NCBI GenBank assembly: GCA_002255065.1
Contig: NJEF01000023.1
Location: 1-10,985 of the forward strand
Length of the DNA: 10,985 nucleotides
Source of the DNA: Desulfurococcales archaeon ex4484_204
Lineage (GTDB): Archaea; Thermoproteota; Thermoprotei_A; Sulfolobales; NBVN01
Direction: 5' to 3'
Shown here in pieces: positions 6,641-10,985 of the stretch (position 1 is the stretch's first letter; each line of letters begins with the position of its first letter). The notes below the pieces were generated by a model. That model was not told the origin of the DNA. It searched no databases and worked only from the letters and a program-made list of their open reading frames with translations. A program made the position numbers and the translations under genes.

Positions 6641-7381
6641 CTACCATAAAATAACTCTTACGCTCTTTCCAATAGATCTTGAGTTAATAACTTCGCTTAT
6701 AGCGTTGCTATCCCTCCTACTTAAAGCGCTTCTAAACTTAGTAAGCGCTATGTAGTCCTCCTCCGTGAAAGGCCCTAACCTTAGCAATCCCAGGGCGCAC
6801 TCCATTGATACTATCCCTATACCGAAGCCCCCGTCAAGCAGCACATGGATTAAGCTCCTAACATCGTGTGGCGAGGGTATGCAGCCGTGGGGGTGGGTGT
6901 GTGATGAGATAACAGTTTTAAGGTATGGTATACTAACCCTCCTCCTACCCCCCTCAAGTATGAATGCCCTTCCATCACTAAGTACGATAAGCATATACTC
7001 AATACCTTCAAGCCTCGTTCTAAGGGCGTAGGGCCTTAAATACGATACAGCGTTGCTGAAAAGCTTAGCAACCTCACTGTAGAGGTCAGGTAGCCTGAAC
7101 GTTGGCTCACAGTAGCTGAAGACATAGCTTCTAAGCAGGCCCGCCTTAACAGCCTCGCTAATCTCAAAGCCCTCACTGGGCCTCTCGTTACAGCCTACGT
7201 AGCAGATCCTTGCAGTACCTCTTAAAACCTCGCTGATGTCCTCGGTGATGTCGAGACCTACTTTAGTGCACTCGTACTCTGCAGTAATAGATTCAAGCCC
7301 GTTTACTAAGTAGTTAATTAGTGCGAGAAGCTCGGTCCAGCTTGAAGTTACCTCAAACTCGACCTTTCTAGAGGCCACCAA
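6641..7381 (-). CDS. JAMM/MPN-like protein, putative metalloprotease, unusual motif spacing
   Basis: The C-terminal half (about 120-200) looks like a JAB1/MPN fold: LEGIEYMLIVLSDGRAFIL, then VISSHTHPHGCIPSPHDVRSL, and a hydrophobic strand GIGIVSM. His161, His163, Ser170 and Asp173 form an HxHP...SxxD motif as in zinc isopeptidases (deubiquitinases, RadC-like proteins), but only six residues separate the second His and the Ser where seven are usual. The paired glutamate is uncertain (Glu125 or Glu128 are possibilities). The N-terminal about 115 residues (with Cys38, 60, 64 and 91) match nothing I recognise. The chosen start is TTG at 7381; GTG at 7378 follows directly and may be the true start, since a TTTTTAA box at 7401-7407 predicts transcription starting about there. 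No ubiquitin-like or E1/E2 partner is next to it. Confidence 0.62.
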   Translation of the reverse strand: MVASRKVEFEVTSSWTELLALINYLVNGLESITAEYECTKVGLDITEDISEVLRGTARICYVGCNERPSEGFEISEAVKAGLLRSYVFSYCEPTFRLPDLYSEVAKLFSNAVSYLRPYALRTRLEGIEYMLIVLSDGRAFILEGGRRRVSIPYLKTVISSHTHPHGCIPSPHDVRSLIHVLLDGGFGIGIVSMECALGLLRLGPFTEEDYIALTKFRSALSRRDSNAISEVINSRSIGKSVRVILW

Positions 7382-7434
7382 GCCTAAACACCTTAAGCCC
7401 TTAAAAACAGTGCTGGAAGTGCTCTTTAAGCTAA

Positions 7435-7461
7435 CTGCCTGTTCGAAGCGGTGTCAGGCAG
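7435..7461. repeat. 7-bp inverted repeat overlapping the 3' end of the sRNA
   Basis: CTGCCTG (7435-7441) and CAGGCAG (7455-7461) pair perfectly around a 13-base loop. On the minus strand the 5' arm contains the last guide bases and most of the D box of the C/D sRNA, so the hairpin would form in a 3'-extended precursor and be incompatible with the assembled guide RNA. Confidence 0.5.
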
Positions 7462-7509
7462 CCGCCGCATCCTCATCTCTAGCGTTGGATAAGGCCTAGC
7501 ACTCATCAT
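7454..7509 (-). ncRNA. C/D box sRNA, predicted guide for 2'-O-methylation of 16S rRNA (530 region)
   Basis: Archaeal C/D RNAs guide fibrillarin to methylate the nucleotide paired with the fifth base upstream of a D box. On the minus strand there is a perfect C box ATGATGA (7509-7503) and a D box CTGA (7457-7454), 56 bases end to end, typical for archaea. An internal ATGAGGA (7476-7470, one mismatch) works as the C' box and leaves exactly 12 bases before D. Those 12 bases end in GCGGCGGCTG plus one C. The ten are perfectly complementary to CAGCCGCCGC, the universally conserved archaeal 16S segment starting near E. coli position 519, with one more G-U pair. The rule predicts methylation at the C near position 522. 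The D' box is degenerate (CTAG at best), so the other guide is uncertain. A TTATAAG box (7534-7540) lies about 27 bases upstream, just right for a start at the C box. Confidence 0.78.
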
Positions 7510-7533
7510 CTGTAAAATATAGGATTTACCGAG

Positions 7534-7540
7534 CTTATAA
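7534..7540 (-). promoter_or_regulatory. Box A promoter of the C/D box sRNA
   Basis: On the minus strand this reads TTATAAG. Its centre is about 26-28 bases before the C box of the sRNA, predicting a 5' end 1-2 bases upstream of the C box. A second AT-rich element (7513-7523) is too close to serve the sRNA. Confidence 0.5.
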
Positions 7541-7577
7541 CTACCAGCTGCTTCTAAGTGCTTAATCGGTAAGGCAC

Positions 7578-7961
7578 CTAGTACCTGAAGAGCCTGAGCT
7601 GCCTGCTTAAATAGGGGTCCTTACTAGACGAGATTTTAATGATCTTATCAACAATTAGTTTAGCATCCTTAAAGGACACCGTGCTACCTGTTCTAAGCCT
7701 TACGTTCAGGTAGGCTATACGTGAGAAGTCATCTAGGTTTAGAAGACCCTTATCTAGGGCTAGTGCTGCGAGGTTCGTTAAATCCATATGTGATGTAAGA
7801 CCGACGTTACCTAATATTAATAACCCTGTAAGAGCCTCCCTAATGGAGTCTATAGAGTAAGTCCTCCACTCACTGCTGACCTCAGCTACTTCAATAAGCC
7901 TTAACGCCCTAGCGAAGTGCCTTAATGCGTCGCTGTACGACTTCCTTAGAGCTGAGAACAT
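7578..7961 (-). CDS. Small helical protein of unknown function, cotranscribed with phosphohexuloisomerase
   Basis: I do not recognise this 127-residue protein. It is predicted mostly alpha-helical (for example SDALRHFARALRLIEVAE, SIDSIREALTGLLILGNVG, TNLAALALDKGLLNLDDFSRIAYLNVRL), soluble, without cysteines, signal peptide or membrane span. The ATG lies 4 bases after the stop codon of the 6-phospho-3-hexuloisomerase gene, so the two are read from one mRNA. The overall look (short helical bundle) recalls HEPN or similar proteins, but the RxxxxH-type catalytic motif is absent. Codon use resembles its neighbours, so it is probably a real native gene. Confidence 0.65.
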   Translation of the reverse strand: MFSALRKSYSDALRHFARALRLIEVAEVSSEWRTYSIDSIREALTGLLILGNVGLTSHMDLTNLAALALDKGLLNLDDFSRIAYLNVRLRTGSTVSFKDAKLIVDKIIKISSSKDPYLSRQLRLFRY

Positions 7962-7965
7962 GGCT

Positions 7966-8571
7966 TTACATCTCTATATTTGCATGCCTACGCCTTAAGT
8001 CCTCCTCGGTCTTGCCGAGCCTGGTCATGAGCTCAGATACCAGCGAGTCTAGGGTTACCATAGCTGTTACCTCGAAAAGCGTTCCTAGAGGTGCTAGGGG
8101 CTCGTAGATCCCTAAGAGCTGCCTTACGTTGTAGTCGTCCTCCACGCTTATCTTAGTCCTTCCAGGGATCTTAACTATGACGTCTGAGAGCTTAGCTAGT
8201 GGTGAGTTTAGGTGGGACGTTATAGCTACTACCTTAGCGCCTAAGCCCTTAGCGGTTTCAGCAGCTGTTACCACTAGTTTAGTTCTACCAGAGCCCGAGA
8301 TAGCTATGACGACGTCGTTGCTGGATAGGGAAGGCACTATCGTGTCGCCTAGGACGTAGACGTTGAAGCCTAGGTGCATAAGCCTCATAGCGAACGCCCT
8401 ACCTATAAGCCCTGACCTACCAGCACCGATCACTAAAACCTTCTTACCGTTCCTGTAGGTGTCTACGAGGATGTTGAGAAGTCTTTCAACCTCGTCATCG
8501 CTAATCATGTCTAGAGAGCTTAGAATGAAGTTGCTTATTGCTGCATAAGCGTTGCGGAATACCTTCAGCAT
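7966..8571 (-). CDS. hxlB: 6-phospho-3-hexuloisomerase (SIS domain)
   Basis: Isomerises 3-hexulose 6-phosphate and fructose 6-phosphate. In archaea, with hexulose-phosphate synthase, it runs the ribulose-monophosphate pathway in reverse to supply pentoses. The 201 aa match the MJ1247-type family: helical start, VIGAGRSGLIGRAFAMRLMHLGF (47-69), the SIS phosphate loop ISGSGRT (91-97), AITSHLNSPLAKLSD (116-130), PLAPLGTLFEV (158-168) and the signature C-terminus TEEDLRRRHANIE (188-200). No synthase is fused or adjacent. The start is ATG at 8571, with a CTTTAATA box (8602-8609) placing transcription about 10 bases upstream. It is followed after 4 bases by the small helical unknown gene. Confidence 0.94.
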   Translation of the reverse strand: MLKVFRNAYAAISNFILSSLDMISDDEVERLLNILVDTYRNGKKVLVIGAGRSGLIGRAFAMRLMHLGFNVYVLGDTIVPSLSSNDVVIAISGSGRTKLVVTAAETAKGLGAKVVAITSHLNSPLAKLSDVIVKIPGRTKISVEDDYNVRQLLGIYEPLAPLGTLFEVTAMVTLDSLVSELMTRLGKTEEDLRRRHANIEM

Positions 8572-8601
8572 TACAGCCCCACAAGATTAGGGCTCCTAAG
8601 G

Positions 8602-8609
8602 TATTAAAG
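8602..8609 (-). promoter_or_regulatory. Box A promoter of hxlB
   Basis: Minus-strand CTTTAATA lies about 34 bases before the hxlB ATG and between it and the stop of the upstream gene (8620), suggesting hxlB can be transcribed independently of that gene. Confidence 0.45.
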
Positions 8610-8619
8610 TATTGCTCTT

Positions 8620-9039
8620 TTAGAGAGGGAAAAGCGTTCTTCTTTCTGCACCCTCCTCCCTACCGCCTCTAAGCTCGATCATTGGTGGTAGCTTACCCTC
8701 CCTAATAGTCTTCTCAGCGACTTCCTTAACAGCCTGCGTATGCCTAATGTCGAGGAGCAGTAGCTCGTTTAGTAATTTATAGGTTGTTGACCAAACGTCT
8801 TCAAGCATGTCCTTAGTTATGTAGTTTAGTATGAATGGGTCGTTTAGCCACTGGTCGAAGGCCTTCAAGGTCTTAATCATGTGTTGAAATGCCTGCCTAG
8901 TGAGGAGCACTAGCGACAGCCTATCAGCGGACTTTACCCCCTCGTTTATCTCCTTAAACATGTTGATAGCCTTCTTCTGCATGTCAATCCATTCCCCGAG
9001 GGAGCTTAGGGAGGCAAGTATCCTACTTGGGGCAGACAT
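8620..9039 (-). CDS. Small helical protein, possibly DUF2153-like
   Basis: This 139-residue, all-helical soluble protein has an unknown role. Features: WIDMQKKAINMFKEI, a DRLSLVLLTRQAFQHMIKTLKAFDQWLNDPFI segment (39-70), DMLEDVWSTTYKLLNELLLLDIRHTQAV (77-104) and a charged, likely disordered tail rich in Arg/Glu/Gly. The DR...R...WL.DP...DI.HT pattern recalls an archaeal, mainly crenarchaeal, uncharacterised family (DUF2153 from memory; not verified). There are no cysteines or membrane spans. The ATG at 9039 is preceded by a CTTTTAAG box (9074-9081), about 38 bases away, that can also serve the divergent nuclease gene. A 48-base gap with its own promoter separates it from hxlB. Confidence 0.7.
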   Translation of the reverse strand: MSAPSRILASLSSLGEWIDMQKKAINMFKEINEGVKSADRLSLVLLTRQAFQHMIKTLKAFDQWLNDPFILNYITKDMLEDVWSTTYKLLNELLLLDIRHTQAVKEVAEKTIREGKLPPMIELRGGREEGAERRTLFPL

Positions 9040-9073
9040 ATTTTACCACTCAAAGTTACGAGGTGCTAGGGGC

Positions 9074-9081
9074 CTTAAAAG
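9074..9081. promoter_or_regulatory. Palindromic box A between divergent genes
   Basis: CTTAAAAG reads as a TATA-like box on both strands. To the left it predicts a start near 9051 for the helical protein. To the right it predicts a start near 9104 for the nuclease gene, giving a leader of about 55 bases that contains a strong Shine-Dalgarno. Confidence 0.4.
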
Positions 9082-9131
9082 TGATAACGAAGATTAAAGC
9101 CCTCTCAGGATCAATACCTGGGGATGATGAG

Positions 9132-9140
9132 GGAGGTGAT
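9132..9140 (+). promoter_or_regulatory. Strong Shine-Dalgarno that points to the wrong frame
   Basis: GGAGGTGAT (extended to GGGAGGTGATC at 9131-9141) is fully complementary to the archaeal 16S 3' end. Its optimal start positions are TTG 9147 and GTG 9150, both in a frame that ends at TGA 9171-9173. The ATG of the nuclease frame (9160) is 19 bases away, too far for normal use. Confidence 0.65.
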
Positions 9141-9159
9141 CTCGGATTGGTGAAGATGT

Positions 9160-9849
9160 ATGGAGTTCCCTGACTCTAGACAGCTATGCGTACTCCTCAA
9201 GAAGTTCTCGGAGGGTAAGGGCTGTATCAGTAGGGAGTTTATTAGTAAGGGAGAGCTAGCTGCCCTCTCATCTCTTGGCATAATTTACAGGACCATTACG
9301 CATAAAGAGGTCTGCGTGAGGTCGCTAATTCCGCTAGCCCTTAAAGTGCTAGAGCTAGGTGTAGATCCCCAAGAGGTCTCTACGTACCTAAGCTGGAGGG
9401 ACTTTGAGGCCCTAATACTGGACTACCTAGTGAGGTTCGGCTATAAGGCCTTTAGGGGGGTTCGCTTCACTAGTAGGAGATTAGAAGTTGATGTCCTAGG
9501 CATTGACGAGATCAACGCTTTAGGGCTCGTCATAGACTGCAAGCACTGGATGCCTGGGTACAGGAAAGCAGGTAAGCTTAGGGAGGCCGCAGCTAAGCAT
9601 AGGGAGAAGGTTGTTAGGTTATCCGAGGAGTGTAGAGCTCTACTCCCTAAGTACTACCCAATAGTTAGGGCTAGGTACTACGTACCTGTAGTGGTAACCC
9701 TCACGGAAACTATTAAGGGGCCCGTTAAGGGCTCTTTAATAGTACCCGTTAGGGTTATGAGGGATTTCATAGTTAACCTAAGATATTACATCGATGTATT
9801 CCAGGACGTAGCTCTAATACCTAATAAGTGCTATGAAGGCCGTAAATAG
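9160..9849 (+). CDS. PD-(D/E)XK (restriction-endonuclease-like) nuclease, N-terminus uncertain
   Basis: Predicted DNA nuclease of the restriction-endonuclease-like fold. The catalytic domain starts near WRDFEALILDYLVRFGYKAF (79-98, Glu83), followed by RLEVDVLGID (Asp111) and LVIDCKHW (Asp126-Cys-Lys128), giving the E...D...DxK active site. A C-terminal segment with PVRVMRDFIVNLRYYIDVFQ follows. The N-terminal 75 residues look like a small helical/winged domain. The family is near archaeal Mrr/Hjc-like nucleases, but substrate is unknown; no methylase lies nearby, so a restriction role is not supported. The listed ATG is the first in frame, since TGA at 9151-9153 closes it upstream. However, the strong Shine-Dalgarno serves a start in another frame that joins this one at CCC-TGA (9168-9173) by a +1 shift, so the real N-terminus may be MKMYGVPDSRQ. 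Confidence 0.8.
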   Translation: MEFPDSRQLCVLLKKFSEGKGCISREFISKGELAALSSLGIIYRTITHKEVCVRSLIPLALKVLELGVDPQEVSTYLSWRDFEALILDYLVRFGYKAFRGVRFTSRRLEVDVLGIDEINALGLVIDCKHWMPGYRKAGKLREAAAKHREKVVRLSEECRALLPKYYPIVRARYYVPVVVTLTETIKGPVKGSLIVPVRVMRDFIVNLRYYIDVFQDVALIPNKCYEGRK

Positions 9850-9942
9850 CTGTTAACGAACCTCACAGAACGACCTAAAACAACTAAGTCGCTGAATTAG
9901 GGGTCCCTACTAATGAGCTACACGGATTACCTATGATGAATG
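9850..9942. other. Convergent intergenic gap
   Basis: Between the nuclease stop and the stop of the small membrane protein. It holds only a small imperfect palindrome ATTAGGG-GT-CCCTACTAAT (9896-9914), possibly a 3'-end structure, and two very short ORFs with no sign of being genes. Confidence 0.4.
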
Positions 9943-10164
9943 TTATGGAGGTGTTGTAGTGCTTTTCTCAATTATAGATTGAGGTAAGGTCTCCGTACTA
10001 CTATTACCTACTACACTGCTAGTGGTAGGTTGCGTTGTGACCGTCAGCGAAGGCCCTCTCTCTATAAATAGCCCGTACACCCCTAGAGCTAGTGCTAGAA
10101 CTGCTAGCGCTATTAGTATTACGGCTCCGGGAATGCGAACCTCATCCTTCCTACGCCTTGGCAT
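9943..10164 (-). CDS. Small single-span membrane protein with Ser/Thr-rich outer tail
   Basis: A 73-residue protein of unknown function. The N-terminus is strongly basic (PRRRKDEVR), followed by one hydrophobic helix (about 12-33, GAVILIALAVLALALGVYGLF). The remaining 40 residues are rich in Thr and Ser (TTQPTTSS, STTTPP) and probably lie outside the cell, where they could be glycosylated. The positive-inside rule gives Nin-Cout, a signal-anchor-like arrangement. The ATG at 10164 is preceded by a TTTTTTAAAT box (10196-10205) about 36 bases upstream, transcribed divergently from the M50 protease. The divergent neighbour raises, without proving, the idea of a substrate or partner of that protease. 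Confidence 0.65.
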   Translation of the reverse strand: MPRRRKDEVRIPGAVILIALAVLALALGVYGLFIERGPSLTVTTQPTTSSVVGNSSTETLPQSIIEKSTTTPP

Positions 10165-10195
10165 CCCTAACTAACCATAAACTGGTTATCTGAGG

Positions 10196-10224
10196 ATTTA
10201 AAAAAGTACCCTTATTGCTTAAAT
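10196..10224. promoter_or_regulatory. Divergent promoter pair for small membrane protein and M50 protease
   Basis: ATTTAAAAAA (10196-10205) reads as TTTTTTAAAT on the minus strand, about 36 bases before the membrane-protein ATG. CTTAAAT (10218-10224) lies about 37 bases before the protease ATG on the plus strand. Both predict leaders of about 10 bases. Confidence 0.45.
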
Positions 10225-10257
10225 CCTGTATTTCCCTAAGTTTCTGTGGTGTAATCT

Positions 10258-10985
10258 ATGGAGCCAGCAATACTAGTAATTGTGCTAGCCCTTGCAGTAG
10301 AGCTTCTAATATATGCTTTATTCAGTTTCAACAGCGGCATCGCAGGATATCTTAGGGGCAGGGGGGTCTCGGTATACCCCTTCACGGTGCTCATTGACTT
10401 GGGCAAGGTCCCAAGGTTTAGGACTATTGAGAGGTCTAAGAGGCTGAGGTCGGTGCTCTTAATCACTGGGCTTGCAAACTTCTTAGCCTTAGTAGCCATG
10501 TTTTACTGGTATATAGCGCCGTCGGTAAAGGCGTTGTTAGAAGCCCTAGTTAGGGTTAAGGTTCCTGAGTCACCGTTCATCCCTATAGTTCCAGGGGTTA
10601 CGGTGAACGTAAGCACCTTCCTGTACATACTGCTAGCCTTATCGATAGGGGTCGCGCTACACGAGCTATTCCACGCTATTGCTGCTTACAGCGTTGGGTG
10701 GAGGATAGATGCGTGGGGTGTCGGTGTATTCCTTATATTCCCGCTAGCATATGTTAAGATAAATGAGGAGGACTACAAGCAAGCTAAGCTTAAGTGTAAA
10801 GCAACTGTACTAACGGCTGGTGTACTAGCTAACACCATCCTCTTCCTCATAGCTATTAGCCTAGCACCAGTGGTTGCATCCCACATCACCTCGGCAGTGG
10901 TTATTGTAGGCCTCGATGAATCGGACCCAACAGCTCCCGCGGTAATGGCTAGGATCCCGTGCCCCTCAATAATATATAGCATAAA
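10258..10985 (+). CDS. Site-2-type M50 intramembrane metalloprotease (partial, C-terminus outside window)
   Basis: Membrane zinc protease that cleaves transmembrane helices, usually releasing regulators. The frame from the ATG at 10258 stays open to the right edge (242 codons). Hydrophobic segments lie at about 2-24, 66-87 and 120-143. The third contains the zinc-binding HELFH (135-139, HExxH), followed by the re-entrant-type stretch GVGVFLIFPLAYVKINEEDY (154-173) and AGVLANTILFLIAISLAP (187-204). A PDZ-like domain seems to begin near 213 (VVIVGLDESDPTAPAV). The third zinc ligand, an Asp in the later NxxPxxxxD-type helix, would be beyond the window. The PLAYVKI strand resembles the archaeal/human S2P group. 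The start is supported by a box A at 10218-10224; a GGTG (10248-10251) may be a weak ribosome-binding site. Confidence 0.9.
   Translation, partial: MEPAILVIVLALAVELLIYALFSFNSGIAGYLRGRGVSVYPFTVLIDLGKVPRFRTIERSKRLRSVLLITGLANFLALVAMFYWYIAPSVKALLEALVRVKVPESPFIPIVPGVTVNVSTFLYILLALSIGVALHELFHAIAAYSVGWRIDAWGVGVFLIFPLAYVKINEEDYKQAKLKCKATVLTAGVLANTILFLIAISLAPVVASHITSAVVIVGLDESDPTAPAVMARIPCPSIIYSI

Noticed and set aside
7440..7462. TTCGA-like T-loop suggesting a tRNA
   Set aside because: No acceptor, D or anticodon stem can be formed around it; the stem present belongs to the hairpin beside the sRNA.
7578..7961. HEPN RNase (toxin) interpretation of the 127-residue helical protein
   Set aside because: No Rx4-6H-type catalytic motif and no adjacent nucleotidyltransferase or antitoxin-like gene.
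9124..9173. Second possible C/D box sRNA: ATGATGA (9124-9130) to CTGA (9170-9173), with internal CGGA and GTGAAGA boxes
   Set aside because: The box layout fits, but the first guide is simply the Shine-Dalgarno sequence, which matches the 16S 3' end for that reason, and the D box lies inside the nuclease coding start. I recognise no rRNA target for the second guide.
9081..9173. 30-codon ORF from GTG 9081 ending at the CCC-TGA site
   Set aside because: Its start coincides with the predicted TATA box, so it would lie upstream of the transcript. Only its last few codons (from TTG 9147 or GTG 9150) are plausible and are treated under the frameshift finding.
9160..9849. Restriction-modification system
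   Set aside because: Only a nuclease fold is present; there is no methyltransferase or specificity gene nearby, so a repair or recombination role is as likely.
10236..10499. Minus-strand ORF of 87 codons
   Set aside because: It overlaps the N-terminal region of the M50 protease frame, which has the better protein and promoter.

Overview
The window looks like chromosomal DNA of a thermophilic archaeon, probably of the Thermoproteota (crenarchaeal) side. The evidence is an archaeal-type riboflavin synthase, a COG2112-type protein kinase, a 6-phospho-3-hexuloisomerase, a hyperthermophile-like glutamate dehydrogenase, AT-rich box A promoters with very short leaders, and a C/D box guide RNA. Genes are tightly packed on both strands. 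The lineage below phylum is not resolved from sequence reading alone.

Layout. 1-1820 (minus) is the N-terminal part of a class II, B12-type ribonucleotide reductase, interrupted at its active-site NPC motif by an intein that runs off the left edge; the intein's LAGLIDADG endonuclease looks dead. 1886-4443 (minus) is a tight operon: M29 aminopeptidase, riboflavin synthase RibC, and an iron-sulfur HhH DNA glycosylase. 4490-5215 (plus) is a COG2112 kinase-like gene without a normal start codon. 5358-6617 (plus) is glutamate dehydrogenase, with a 9-bp inverted repeat that includes its start codon. 6641-7381 (minus) is a JAMM-like protein. 7454-7509 (minus) is a C/D box sRNA whose guide matches the conserved 530 region of 16S rRNA. 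7578-9039 (minus) holds an unknown helical protein, 6-phospho-3-hexuloisomerase and a small unknown helical protein. 9160-9849 (plus) is a PD-(D/E)XK nuclease with a suspicious N-terminal frame change. 9943-10164 (minus) is a small single-span membrane protein, and 10258-10985 (plus, cut by the edge) is a site-2-type M50 membrane protease.

Functionally this is mostly housekeeping: dNTP synthesis, flavin synthesis, base-excision repair, peptide turnover, nitrogen/carbon metabolism at glutamate, sugar-phosphate interconversion, rRNA modification and regulated membrane proteolysis. I see no defence island, CRISPR array, transposase, tRNA or rRNA gene. The strongest unannotated elements are the guide RNA at 7454-7509, the decayed intein, the gdhA start-site palindrome, and two genes whose 5' ends imply a frameshift or unusual initiation.
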